A stretch of DNA of 64,000 nucleotides from Ophthalmolycus amberensis (Eukaryota; Chordata; Actinopteri; Perciformes; Zoarcidae). Below are positions 1 through 11,960 of the stretch, in pieces. The notes beneath the pieces are model-generated. The model saw only the letters and a program-made list of their open reading frames with translations. It did not search any database and was not told the DNA's origin. The first letter of the stretch is position 1; every line of letters begins with the position of its first letter. The position numbers and the translations under genes were made by a program. The stretch spans positions 580,677 through 644,676 of the forward strand of contig JAFEUB010001474.1 of assembly GCA_024529925.1 (NCBI GenBank), given 5' to 3'.

Positions 1-475
1 GAGGAATGAAAAAAGAAGAAAATAAGAAAGAGGACAAAAAGAAGAAGAAAAAGGATACAATGAATAGAAAAGACTTAAGAAGAGAAGTTAACGAGGGATG
101 GAAAAAAAGGGAAGAAACAAACAAAAAAGGAAGAAAGAACAAAACTCAAGGAGGAGAGGAATGAAGTGGAAGGAGAAAAAGGAAGGGAAAAGGAAAAAAA
201 GGACAAGAAAAAGAAAAAAAGGACAGAGCAGAGGTAAAGAAAAGAGAGTGTGGGAAAGTGTGAAGGAGGGAACACAAGAGAAGAAAGAGAAAGCGATACC
301 GAAAGGACGACAAAAAGAGTGAAGGGGAAGAAGATGAAAAAAAGGAGAGAGAAAACGGGAAGGAAGAGGAGAGGAAATAGTGAAAGAGAGCGAGCAACAA
401 ACAAAATGACTAAAAGGGGCGAGAATAGGATAAGAGATGGATGAAGGAAGGAAAAGATGAGCGAGAGAGAGGAAA
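1..475 (+). repeat. Polypurine (A/G) low-complexity tract
   Basis: Nearly every base on the plus strand is A or G, in irregular GAA/GGA/AAAG runs, for about 475 bp. It probably extends beyond the window edge. Apparent open frames (Lys/Arg/Glu-rich on one strand, Ser/Leu/Phe-rich on the other) are products of composition and are not genes. Confidence 0.9.
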
Positions 476-1454
476 GGTAGACAGTTCGCAGAGGAGGGGA
501 GTTGTGTATTTGTCCCCCATCGATACATCATTATCTGGTGGTGTAACTTTATCACTGCAGTAATGCTCTAATTAAGAGCGAACGATTTCCCTTAAACCCT
601 GAGCTGCTGCAGCCGCAGCACGCCAACAGCTACACAGCGGTGCACAAGCACGTGTGCAGGAACCAGCCCGAGACACTGAACACCAGAGACACGGGAGGAC
701 ACGTCTCAACCAATCAGAAGCAGCCGGGTGTCGGTCGGCTGCAGTTCCTCTCATGTCCTCCAGCTGCTGCGCCGGGAAAAACTCTGGATCTAAGACTAAG
801 ATATCTAAATATGGCAACAAATTCAACGAAAATAGAAAAAGTAAATTACAACAAAATATTAAAAACAAGAGTAAAATTCTGGTTGAAACATTGGTCAACG
901 GGCGGAAACACAAGACCGATTGGAATCGCTAAACATGTGAGATGTGGGCGTACATTCAGAGGTCTGGAACCAGGCCTCGTTCTGGAGGCTTCTGAGCGAC
1001 CCCCAGGAATCCAAGCTAATTGATTTTCATGAAAATGTGTTCTTCTACCGCATGAAGAAGTAGAGTTGTGGAAGGCATAATAGCTTTCAAGTTACCCCCG
1101 TAGCAACAATACAAATACTGTTTCGACTATTTGTGATTCTGAAGGGTGATCACTGTTTACCTTGGGCCTTGCACAACACACACGAGGTGATAATCTATTT
1201 TCATAACACATACTATCTCTAATCCATCTTTAGACTATCTCCTCTGTTGCCGCACATCGGATACTGACATGACCTCTCCTGTCGGAACAGTTCCCTCATT
1301 ACTTGGAGAAACCTGAAGCTGTGTTTCTTCTTCCTCAACGATCTCCCTTGTCGCTACCCAGCAGCCTTTGTTGTGTTCGGGGAATTCCCTCAGCGTCGGT
1401 TGATTGTTTGGATATTTCTTTTTCTTCTTTTTTTTCCCAGCAGACCCGCGAGTC

Positions 1455-2494
1455 TAATGCTGCGTTCACACCGGTCGCGGTGATTTTTTGACGCACTGCA
1501 AAATCGCGTCCAACGCGCCGCCGGTCGTGTTCACACCAAACGCTGCAAAATCGCGTAGCGCCGGAGAGGGGGCGTGGTTTATCGACTGGAAGCCGTTCAC
1601 CTGGCCGCCATTTCTTTCCGCTTTCAACCGTGAAAGGAATAAGGACAATTGCTGCTTTGTACGTGTTGTGGAAGTCCCTCAAACGTCGGAATGCCAAACG
1701 CCGTCATGTCTGGTTCATAATATTGTTCAGAGGAGCTCCGTGGATTTCATCGAGCTGTATTCACTGTGTCTAGCAAGCCACCGGTCGCTGTTTACTACAG
1801 CTGTAGGAACACAACATAAACTGATTTGGCTGTGATTTAACGGAAAATAAACCGACAAAAAGGGACTCCGAAATAACTACATAATGATGCCGATTTGTAC
1901 TTGTCTTCTCCGACAAAAAGGGACTCCGAAATAACTACGTAATGATGCCGATTTGTAGGCTACTTGTCTTCTCAATGGAGCTCTGATGGATCGGTGCTAG
2001 GCTATGCTAACATCGTAGCAGCTCCACCAGCACTCAATAACGTCATGTAGACGTAAATACGGCAGCGTCTATTCATTGTTTGTACCGTATGGTTTACACA
2101 CACACACACACACACGCATGTATACACATAGTTTTGTCCAGTCTGTTGATATGAGGTATCGTAGAGCTCTGTGTAAACACAGACGGCTACAGGATTTATT
2201 TCCTGATTCAACAACGGCAGGAAGCCAGTGATGACAGGGGGAGCAACTCAACGCTGATAGGCTATCGCGCCACAGCGTCACGCGATTATGTCGCAGAAGT
2301 TGAAAAATTTCAACTCGCGCGTTGGCGATTTTGCGGCGTCCAACGCAAAAACGCGTCCAATGCAAAAACGCGTCCAACGCGCCGCGCCATCGCAAAATCG
2401 CGGCGCGCCAGTCTCATCGCGTCTGTGCATAGACTTTGTATATAATCTCGACGCACGTCAAAAAATCAACGCGACCGGTGTGAATGCAGCATAA
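1455..2494. mobile_element. PIF/Harbinger-like non-autonomous DNA transposon with ITRs and TAA target duplication
   Basis: The left end at 1458 reads TGCTGCGTTCACACCGG and the right end at 2491 is its inverted complement (CCGGTGTGAATGCAGCA). The inverted match runs for about 36 bases with 2 mismatches, down to TTTTTTGACG. Both ends are flanked by TAA (1455-1457, 2492-2494), which fits the TWA target-site duplication of PIF/Harbinger transposons. Subterminal blocks repeat GCAAAATCGCG and GCGTCCAACGCG in both halves. The 1,034-bp element has no transposase-like ORF, so it is non-autonomous. An internal (CA)n lies at 2095-2115. Superfamily assignment is inferred from the TSD and ITRs, not from a protein. 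Confidence 0.75.
1852..1967. repeat. 58-bp tandem duplication inside the Harbinger-like element
   Basis: The block starting CCGACAAAAAGGGACTCC at 1852 is repeated at 1910 with one substitution (ACTACATAATG versus ACTACGTAATG) through GATGCCGATTTGTA. This is a recent local duplication. Confidence 0.9.
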
Positions 2495-2811
2495 CGCTGA
2501 TTACCTGGTCATCTGAGGAGACGTGTTAACAAAAGCTTGTTCTTCAGGCGACTCTTTGTGATGTGAAACGGAAACAGGCCTCGTTATTAACCGCATTAAT
2601 GCCGTTCTACGTCCCGCTGGAAACAGCTGAGAGCGGCCATTCATATGGTAATCAAGACGTATCAACAACCGGCTGACCTCCGCCAGACACAACAAGTCTG
2701 ACACACTCTCACCTGGATCATCATCATTCATTATGGGAAACAAAGTTCATGAAATCTGATGGAACAAAGACAATGTCAAACAATAGGGAATAATGTGCTG
2801 CTAGGATATCA

Positions 2812-2841
2812 CTCTCTCTCTATATATATATATATATCACA

Positions 2842-2882
<41 letters not shown>

Positions 2883-3188
2883 TATCAGTGATGTCGCCTC
2901 TCTATAGCTGCACCATAATGACTTCCACTCAGCATTCAAATGGAAATCAGCTCAATCGTTCATTTCAATGAACATCTGCTGTGTGTGTGGTGTGTGTTTG
3001 TGTGTGTGTGATAACCAGTGAAGGACATTCACACACACACACGCACAGACACACACACGCACACACACACACATACAAACACACACTCAGTTAAACTCTC
3101 TTGGTGTGAACAGAAACTCGTTAGCCGCCTCTTTATATCTGTACTTAACCACCAATTATCTGTCATTAAGTACATCCACGGAGGCTCA

Positions 3189-3231
<43 letters not shown>
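2812..3231. repeat. Cluster of (CT)/(TA)/(CA)/(TG) microsatellites
   Basis: Compound (CT)n(TA)n(CA)n lies at 2812-2880, imperfect (TG)n at about 2970-3010, imperfect (CA)n at about 3029-3088 and (CA)n at 3191-3231. The spacers are unique. The short ORFs across it are artefacts of the CA/TG runs. Confidence 0.95.
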
Positions 3232-3234
<3 letters not shown>

Positions 3235-4452
3235 TATCCTTCTCTCTGTGGACATGGTGTCTGAAATAGTTACCGGGTTGTGAATCATTCAGTCGTTCCA
3301 GAGTGAAGGGCTGATGTTAGCTGAAGCTTTAGAGGGCCGGTTGCTCAAACACACCACCGTTGTGTTGCAGTTGGCTGCTTTCAATATATATGATGTGTGT
3401 TTACCATGTATATGGTTCTTCTGAGACAAAAAATATATGTTTTCCTGATAAGAAATGTCATGTAATTTGGGCTTTACATGAGTTGGTGGCCTTCTAGGTG
3501 CCTAACTGGTGCTTTAGTTAAAGGGGACCTCCGCTGATTTAGTATTGCACGTCCATGGAGTTGCAGAAGTCACAAGAGACATTCTTTTCAAAAAGGCCCA
3601 AATCGAAGCAACAGAGGCCAAAATATCCTGATTTCGAGTCTGGGTCAAGGTCCAAAACATGTTGATCCTGTCTATTTCCCAAAATGCAACTAATACATGG
3701 CATGATTGTACTTGACCCTCCCTGCCAATTGAAACACCCAAGTCTTTTTTAAACTCCACAATCAGTTCGTAATGCAGGCGTTCCACACATGAGATGCGTA
3801 TTTTGTACACTGTGTTATGTAAAAAAGGCATAAAACAAAAACACTGATTGCCGTTGGCAGTGACTAGATTAAAAATGACCGTTTCCTCGAGTAACACATG
3901 ACAACTGACAATACGGATGCAGGATTATTTGTTGATGCATTAACGTGTAACTGGTCGAGCCACTGCTACTGATTTTACATACAGTAACTCCAGCTGCCTG
4001 ATTAACGTCGTAAAACAAACTACGTGTCTGTCTTTAAAACAGAGCAGCAGAGTAGAACGTGACATAGAATTGAATGCACAACAGAGTCCTTCCTCTCCAC
4101 CCCCACATGCAGCAGACTGCTTAAACATGTGATATCCACAGGCAGTCATCAGCCTGGAAATGAGTCTTGTATTTTATGCAGCATCTTCTGTTTGTGTTTG
4201 TAAAAAACATTAATTTATTTCTGTGGCGCTGAGAGAACTCGATTCCTCCTCATCAGTGCAAAGCCTTTGTCTTTGTACGCTGAGAACACATTTCATATCA
4301 AGACTCCTCATTACAGGAATGAAACTGTTTGTGCTGAGAGCCGCTGCTCTTTCTCTCTGTGCAATTTTTTTTACATTCATTTTCAACAGAACCGCTGAGC
4401 GAGCACGGAAGAAAATCCGAAACGGTAATCAATCTTTAAATCGACTTGCCTA

Positions 4453-4467
4453 GGGGGGGGGGGGGGG
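4453..4467 (+). repeat. Poly-G run (15 G)
   Basis: An uninterrupted run of 15 G. A similar run of 16 G lies at 8245-8260, and a T run lies at 4858-4874. Homopolymers of this kind are prone to length error in assembly. Confidence 0.9.
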
Positions 4468-5179
4468 ATCTGTGAGAGCAGGACATGTTTAGAGAGTGAT
4501 GAAGGGGGAAACTGATGGCGTCCCCATGATAGCTAAACCATTAGTAGTTTGTTCCGTCATTACACAAGGAAAACACGCTATTAGTGTTCCAGGACGTCAT
4601 GGAGGAAGTCAGGTGACGTAATATGAAGCGACGGAGGCCATGCAGACAGGCGGTCAGGGCGCCCCGTGTGTAACCAAAGGTCAATGCTGACTTATTTCAT
4701 CTCACTCTTGCTGTTTAATTTAAGCAGTTAACTAGCACAACTAACAGGACCGAGGACAGAGACAAGAAGGACGGAGACATACATGGAGTGCTGCGGTCAC
4801 ATCACGGTGTGAGACAGAGAGAGAGAAGTTGGAAGGTGACAAAAATGAAGAGAGAGGTTTTTTTTTTTTTTTTTAACTACATTTCAGTGTCATATTGTTT
4901 TCATCAATGATATTGTGTATTTGCTATCAGCACCGTTTGGTGTTTGATGACCTCGTTGCTGTCTCATCATGGTCTCGTTTTGATCTGTAATCCATTGTAC
5001 TGATCTCAGAAACAAAATCTGAATTCCAAGTCGGGCTGGATAAATCTTGCCGTAGTTTGCTGATATAAACACACTTGACATCACAGCAACCCCATTGAAT
5101 TACCTTTTCATCATTTTTTTTTACTTTATTTAGTGTCTGTGGACTTCTTGTGTTGTGAAATGTGCGCTGTAACAACGTG

Positions 5180-5350
5180 CTAATTGAAATTTCCATTCCT
5201 AATAACAGGTGTAATTGATCAAATTCATTTTGGTCTCACTGTGTTTAGTCTCTAACAGTCATTCCAGTGACCCAGCACGCACAATATCAGGGCTATGGCC
5301 CACCTAATTGGAACAGGGCTCTAATTAATGTCATTAATTAAACCTAGGTT
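5180..5350. promoter_or_regulatory. Candidate non-coding regulatory block rich in homeodomain-type motifs
   Basis: Within about 170 bp there are several TAATTG/TAATTA-type cores: GCTAATTGAAA, GTGTAATTGATC, CCTAATTGGAA, GCTCTAATTAATG and TCATTAATTAAACC. The region is not simple repeat and matches none of the dispersed families recognised here. Homeodomain clustering is typical of developmental enhancers in large neural gene introns, but AT-rich sequence also produces such words by chance. This is inference only. Confidence 0.2.
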
Positions 5351-5771
5351 TATCCTGCAATGACGTGTCAGAGTGGTTGGTGTGGAAATGGTCTATTGAG
5401 GCGACATGATTTTCTTATCACAAAGAGAGGAGCAATTACAGCATCATTGAAGGACAAAACACCAGGGATCACCCAGAAAAATAAGAAAAGAACATTACCT
5501 GTAAATGATAAAGCAGTGGACGAGCCTTTGTTTGCTTTCAACCACAGAGAGCACTGGCCCTTCATTTGAAATGATATTAAAGACTGCTGTTATTTCTATT
5601 GCAGGGTTTATTTTATTTAGTAAGGCGCCTGTTTTCCTGCCTTAGTTTGGTGTTTTCCTGTTGTCCTCGTAAACTCACACATTTCAACAGCACTAATTAC
5701 CTTCAGTACAACAGAGTTGTTTCATACTCAGCACTCTTCTTTGCTGCTAAGACTTTCTCTTTTTAACCAGT

Positions 5772-6057
5772 TGGCAACCTCCGCTTTTGAAGAGTGAAGC
5801 CAAATAAATGTCTTCAAGCTGCATTCTCTCTAATGTCCATCAGGGGGCGACTCCTCTGGTTGTATAGAAGTCTATGAGAAAATGACTCTACTTCTCTCTT
5901 GATTTATTCCCTCAGTAAACATTGTAAACATGAGTTTATGGTCTCAATCTCTAGTTTCAAGTCTTCTTCAATACAGCATGATGTTCATTTAGTAAATGAT
6001 GGTCCATTTAGAGTCAAACAGACTATAAAGCAGCGTATGCTTCAGGACGGGGCTACA
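5772..6057 (+). repeat. Dispersed teleost repeat family A, copy 1 (partial)
   Basis: It begins GGCAACCTCCGC and carries the family landmarks GGGGCGACTCCTCTGGTTG, CAGTAAACATTGTAAACATG, TACAGCATGATGTTCATTT and AGTCAAACAGAC.ATAAAGCAG. It ends at about GGGGCTAC and lacks the distal third seen in the copy at 17296. This is a recurring interspersed sequence in fish. I do not assert a database name. Confidence 0.8.
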
Positions 6058-6626
6058 CAATTAAATAAATGGAGTAAGGTACGCTATCCTAAAAGGTAAA
6101 GGTAAAGAAATGTCTACATACAGGTGACTCCAGCCCTCTCAATGTTTTTTATCCAGTCTTCATCAGCAACTGCCTTTCTTTCTTTGGGCTATAATTTGAT
6201 GCTTCCAAAAATGTCTGACTGATTGTTCTCTGCAGTCTGAACACAGAAATGAAAGACAGCTGTGTTTTGGAGGTTCCTTGCTCGACTGCAGCTCGCAGCA
6301 GAAAGGGCGGACTTCCAGCTGGTTGCAATGGCAGCGGCGGCCATCGTTTCAGGATGACACAGCAGATACGCTTATTGTCTAATTAGCTCGGTGCGACCCT
6401 CGCTGTCCGACAGATCCAAATCCTGTCAGATCAGCACAGTTGCCTTCCAGCCGGGCCGAGACACCAGAGGCCCGCCTCACGTGTCCGTCCCAGCTGGAGC
6501 TGTCTGTCCGGACGAACAGGTGGGGCGGGCATGAAGGTAATCGCTGACGACAAACCGGCAGGAATTGAGGACTCAGACAAACAGAGGGAGAGGAGTGCAA
6601 CGTCAAAGGTCAAACAAGCTGCCATT

Positions 6627-7612
6627 TAGTGGTGCAACGGATCATAAAACTCACCGTTCGAATCGGATCGCGGATCAGAGTCACGAATCGGATCGCAGAT
6701 CGGATCGACAGAAAAGACAAAAATGAGCAAATATAACTTTTACAGATCCCCGATTACGATTTTTTGCCGCCAATCCTAACTGCTGATCATTGATGATCCA
6801 TATTGGCAGATACAGATCCCTTTGTCGTTTGATTATAGCAGCTGGTCTACAAGGATCCAGAATATATATTTTTTGCTACCGTCTAAAAATAACTTCAATC
6901 ACTCTGAAGTCAGTTAAGTTCTAAATGTTCTTTGTTATAGTTATCTGTTGAGTTTTTTTGGTCTTCATGAAAACACATCATTTAAATGATAAGGAAATAT
7001 AAGATTGTATTTTTATGGATTAAAACAAGTCTTGTCATTAGTGGTTTTAATGATTGTGATTGTATTATAAGCTGCTTAGAGCTAGTGTAAACAGGGTATA
7101 GTTCTGTCTCTAATATCTATTTATGTTGTTTGAAAACGTTTCCTTCAAACAACCGGATCCAGTCTAGTTTCTCACCAACGCTACATTTCACGGGATTACA
7201 TGTGAACACATCATGGTAATGTTACTGTTTACCTTTGCCCAATTCTCATTTTCACTGAACAGAGCCTGAACGCATCACAATGTAACTGAAGGGAACATTC
7301 GTTCCTTGGCCGTTCGTGGTGCTGCTAACGTTACTAGCTCTCCTGTCAATTTAAACATTCTTATACAGTCCATGATTTACACACAGATTTATTGTTGACA
7401 ATGTCACATTATCAGAGACTAGAAAAGCATAAAGGCTGATGTCCTGATCTCATATTTTACTGAATATTGGTGGATAACGATGTCAGTAAACGTTATTTCA
7501 CACTGTGATGGTTAACGTTAAACTGTATTATTAATCCGCGGTTCACATGCGTGCCGAACCTTGAGGGGGGATCTCTACGGATCACGTTTGACAGTAGTGC
7601 GTTACACCACTA
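6627..7612. mobile_element. ITR-bounded DNA transposon family C, copy 1 (hAT-like, non-autonomous)
   Basis: The left end is TAGTGGTGCAACGGATC (6627) and the right end reads GCGTTACACCACTA (to 7612), an inverted terminal repeat. Near the left end are repeated ATCGGATCGCGGATC words. There is no transposase ORF. The TAGTGGTGYAACG terminus and a second copy at 11219 in opposite orientation define the family. A full 8-bp target duplication is not visible (only about 4 of 8 flanking bases agree), so hAT is a suggestion. Confidence 0.65.
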
Positions 7613-10373
7613 CTGCAGAGTGTTGATACAAACTGTGGCCTGAAGCATGATGGTTAAAGTGTAGAAGGAGGTAAGGAAAGAGAGGAGGAAGGAATGAAAC
7701 AAAACAACAGATTGTGTTTAAACTGTAAAAAATCATCAGAATAACCTTCAATTCCAGAAGGACTTCCAACCAACATTGAGGACTATTTTACATAATATCA
7801 ATTCCCGAACAAAATAACAAGCAGATGGCAAGATTAAGGACAACAAACAACAATGAAAACGGAGGGCGATTTGACCGACCAGAAGGAACGGGAATCTCAC
7901 AAGATTCGTCCCAAACATCTGAACAATGTGCATCAACCAGAAAGACAGAGTGATGACGGCAGATGGTAAAATTGAACAGATGTCTGCATCCGATCACCTC
8001 ACGCGTTTCAATTTTCACGAAAGACGCGCGTTCTTTCGGGGACAAGCCGAGAAAGATGCTCCTCCACAAGGTCACACGTGGCGAGCAATATCTTACGACG
8101 ACTTTAAGCTCGAGCGGAGCGCGATGGGTGGTAAACGCCGAGCGGGCCGTTCATGTCAGGGGCAGGTCATGCTGAAAAGTTATGTTAAATCCTTTTGTCT
8201 CTTAAGCTTGCAATCCAGGATTTGAACTCAATTAAGTCAGAGATGGGGGGGGGGGGGGGGAGCATGGATCAAGATGATTTGATTTGTGTACGGGGTCATC
8301 CCAACGGGGGCATTATAAAAACCTGTGAACAGAAAGAGACAAATGAGCAGCGCTGGACAGACTGAGACGGATTAAGCAGCCTGAACATATGTGACAAACG
8401 AGGCGGCGACGCTTTAATCTGGAACATCTCGTTCATACGAGAGATGTGATTAGAGCGCTGAGGGAGGCAGAAAGATGGGTTCAGAGACAAAAGAGAATGA
8501 AGAAATGAAGACTGCAAATGAAGTTTTTGAACTGCCGTATGAGATGTCCAGCAGAGTTGCATCATGTCACACTGGATGTGTGTCGTTCATTGAACACCTG
8601 TGTGTCTTGGTTTCACTTCGGTTGGGTAAAGGCTTTTTATTATACGCCGAGAAAGTTGCATGTTTTTTCAGAACAAGGTCGATTTTTCAGAGCTTTTGCG
8701 CCGCGAGTAAATGCATAGTTGGAAAACATTGTGCGTAACAGGAGTTGCATCTATATTTATGTGAAAATAACAGGGAGGCTCCATAGTGCGAACCATGACC
8801 ACAACCTTGACAAAGGCAGCGCACACCAGATCCACTCCTTTTCGTTCTAAACCTTTCAAAATAAAAGACCCGAACATATAATAGTCAAACACAAGTATTT
8901 TGCATCCTGCGTGTCCTTATGTGTCACGTACCGGTGTGTAAAGTCCTCAAGAGCTGCACAAAAGGGACTTTGTGGTTATATGATTTGCATCTTAACCTGA
9001 AGCGGGTAAAATCTGGATCACGCAATCTTTTATGAACATTTGGGGAAAACGTTTTCTCCTTCAGCATCACATCTGCCTCTCTTTTGTCTCCTGTGTCATC
9101 AGACTTCAATAACACGGAGACATGGTGAAATATGAAAGGAATATGTCAAAGTTAAATCAAGGCCAACGTGATATCAAACAGATCCAGATGTGACTACTTT
9201 TTCTTTCTCCCATCAGGCACCAACAAGTTTCCCTTCATCTAATCACATGAAATAAAACAAAAACACTTTTCATAGCTCGGGGATGCAGAATGAGTGGAGA
9301 TATAAGACAGGGAGGAAAGAAGAGCAGAAGTGATGAAGGAGCCTAAGTGAACATTTGTGCTGTTTCTTTCTATTGATTCAACTCTTCAACTCTTCATGTA
9401 GACGGCTTTGGAATTGTTGCAAGGAGGGTTTCAACTTTTTTTTTTGTAGCAAGTTTACAGTTCCCCCCTGACTAGTAGCTACGTCTTCCCGCTGTGCTAA
9501 GCTAAGTGAAACCCATTGGACTACACCTGCTCTCTCTGCTCTGAGGGCACGGAGATGAATCTGATGAAAGTGAATTTAATCTGTGAGAATCATTACTGTG
9601 AGGTGACAGAGCGATCTAACACAGCACTACTTGTTCATTGAAGATTTTATATAACGCAGTGTGCACTTACTCACACGGCTTTAAAAGATATTTATCCCTC
9701 TGTTTCCTCCAACTCCCTGTGATACTTCAAATTGAATTAAAGTTATTTTTGGATTAAAAGCAGCTTCCAGGACGCTGTGTTTTTTTCTTTTCAATGTGGA
9801 GAAAAAAATACTCTGATGTATAAATATCTGAGCGTAATGAGCAGTTTATTCATTCTGAATTATTTATAATTTCATTGATTGTTATTACTGGTGCTCTGTT
9901 GCATAATGTATGTGCTACTGTTGACTTATTGATGCTTTTATTATTGGTGCTTGTTGTTTATAGTATTTGTTTTATATCTGATTTTATGTGGGCTAAGGTG
10001 ACTTTGAGTGCCATAAAAGGCGGCATTAAATTAAATGTTAATATTACTATTATTATTATTATTACTTTTATGACTGAAGTCGTCCTGGTCTTGGCTGGAC
10101 TGCTGAACATATTGACGGACTTAAATCCTCCCTCTGTATTAGTGAAGACTTCCCTCTCTCTACAGGAGCCCTGTGACCCCCCACCCCACCCCCCTCCTCT
10201 CTCTTTCATGCCTTTCAATCGGCAGCTCAGTGTCTTCGAGCGAGCGGCAGCAGGCCGGCCGGTGGCTCAGCGGGGGAGTTTGGCAGCTCGTTAAATGTTT
10301 TCCAAAACACCCACAGTAATTCACAGAGCCTGTAATTAATCAGGAGAGGAGCCCCGCGGGCCACAAGCAGTAT

Positions 10374-10428
10374 ATTGTGTGTGTGTGTGTGTGTGTGCGT
10401 GCGTGTGTGTGTGTGCGTGTGTGTGTAT
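10374..10428 (+). repeat. (TG)n microsatellite with GC interruptions
   Basis: An imperfect TG run interrupted by GCGTGCG units, ending at GTGTATGTCG. Confidence 0.95.
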
Positions 10429-11024
10429 GTCGTCTTTCATTGAGAGGGATTTCATGATCCCACAGTGAAGTGAGACAATCACCCCAGACTAACGGAGACT
10501 AAAGCAATCTGTCTGCTGTGAATTAGAGTGCGTGTGTTAAGTGTTTAAGTCGCGCATGCGTCTGATCGACTGCTGTGAAATCCTAGCTGCATTAGCAATA
10601 TCTCCATTAACACCAAACCATTCTTACTTTAAAAACAAGCATGCGAAGCTTGAGGTTTAGAAGCGCTTGCGTTGCAGAAGAGACTTATTCGTGTGTGGTG
10701 TCACATCAACACTGTCAAGGTGTTTCCATGAGACTGTATTGAGCCATCAGCACAAGATGGTTTGAAGTGCCAGTGCAAAGATTTTGATGTCATAAATGCC
10801 TCAGAATTATTCGTTCCCCTGTCGGCTTGTCAATATTCACTCTTTACATAGCATCCATTCAAAATAAACTTCCTTCTTCACAGGGAGCAACAAAAACCCG
10901 TACCTGACCAACGTACCTGAGGACTCACATGACTGGCATGACGAATAGATAATGTTTACTTCTAGTTTCTCACAGGAAATGAACAGCGATATCCTGGACG
11001 AAAGTCCTGTGTCAGTTACTATAA

Positions 11025-11218
11025 TCCCCTAAAAACTGTAACACCTTTGTAACAACACTATAACACCCTATCTACACATTATAACCCTAATACCAACACT
11101 TTAATACCCCAACAGCAATGCCCCACTTATAACAACTCTATAATGCGCTAACAACACGGTAATACCCTTATAACAACACTTTAAAGTATTGTTATACAGG
11201 TTGTAATGACCGAAGGAC
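11025..11218 (+). repeat. Degenerate TAACAACACTnTAATACC minisatellite, left part
   Basis: Irregular repeats of words such as TAACAACACT, TATAACACCC and TTTAATACCC fill about 190 bp. The same word set resumes at 11836-11960 on the other side of the transposon copy at 11219-11835. This suggests that the transposon inserted inside an existing minisatellite. Confidence 0.7.
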
Positions 11219-11835
11219 TAGTGGTGTAACGGACCGCTGGTGACCCGTAGAGATCGGCATACATGTGAGATGCGGATTAATTACAGTTTAACGTTAACCA
11301 TCACAGTGTGAAATAAAGTTTTCCTGAATATTCAGTAAAATATGAGATCAGGACACTGTAAAAAACACAGCTAACAAACGAAGGTTCCATTCAGTTACAT
11401 GATGATGCGTTCAGGCTCTGTTCGGTAAAAATAAGAATTGGATAAATTATAACGCATCATAATGTTTCACATGTCCATAACAATACAATCTTTTATTTCC
11501 TAATAATTGAATTGTATGCCTTTATGAAACAACACTAACAATATCGAAGAAAAAGGATAACATTTAAAAAAATATATGGCTTACTGACGTCAGAGTGGTT
11601 GAAAACAATGTTGGGACGGTGTCTTGTAGACCAGCTGCTATAATCAAACAAAGGGATCTGTATCTGCTAATGTGGATCATCAATGATCATCAATTAGTAT
11701 CAGCCGCAAAGAAAACATGATCAGGGATCTCTAAACGTTATATTTGCTCTCTTTTTTCTTTTGTCTTGATCCGATCTGTGACTCTGATCCGTGGTCCGAT
11801 CTGAACCGTGAGTTTTATGATTTGTTGCACCACTA
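11219..11835. mobile_element. ITR-bounded DNA transposon family C, copy 2 (shorter, opposite orientation)
   Basis: It begins TAGTGGTGTAACGGACC and ends GTTGCACCACTA. Internal blocks (AATTACAGTTTAACG, TCACAGTGTGAAATAA, TATGAGATCAGGACA, CAAAGGGATCTGTATCTGC) are the reverse complement of blocks in the copy at 6627-7612. At 617 bp it is an internally deleted sibling. No coding capacity was recognised. Confidence 0.7.
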
Positions 11836-11960
11836 CACACACAGGACACAGTGACACTCTTATAAAAACTCTTTAAAAACCTGGAAGAACACCCTAATAA
11901 CACTTTAACCCTCTTAGGATAACACCAGAAAACCTTAAAACAACACTCAACAAAAACACT
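11836..11960 (+). repeat. Degenerate TAACAC minisatellite, right part
   Basis: Words such as ACACTCTTATAAAAAC, ACACCCTAATAACACTTTAACC and AACACTCAACAAAAACACT continue the minisatellite interrupted at 11218. Confidence 0.6.

Noticed and set aside
75..555. Several overlapping ORFs on both strands near the left edge
   Set aside because: They are produced by the purine-rich composition (Lys/Arg/Glu on plus, Ser/Leu/Phe on minus) and have no domain or splice support.
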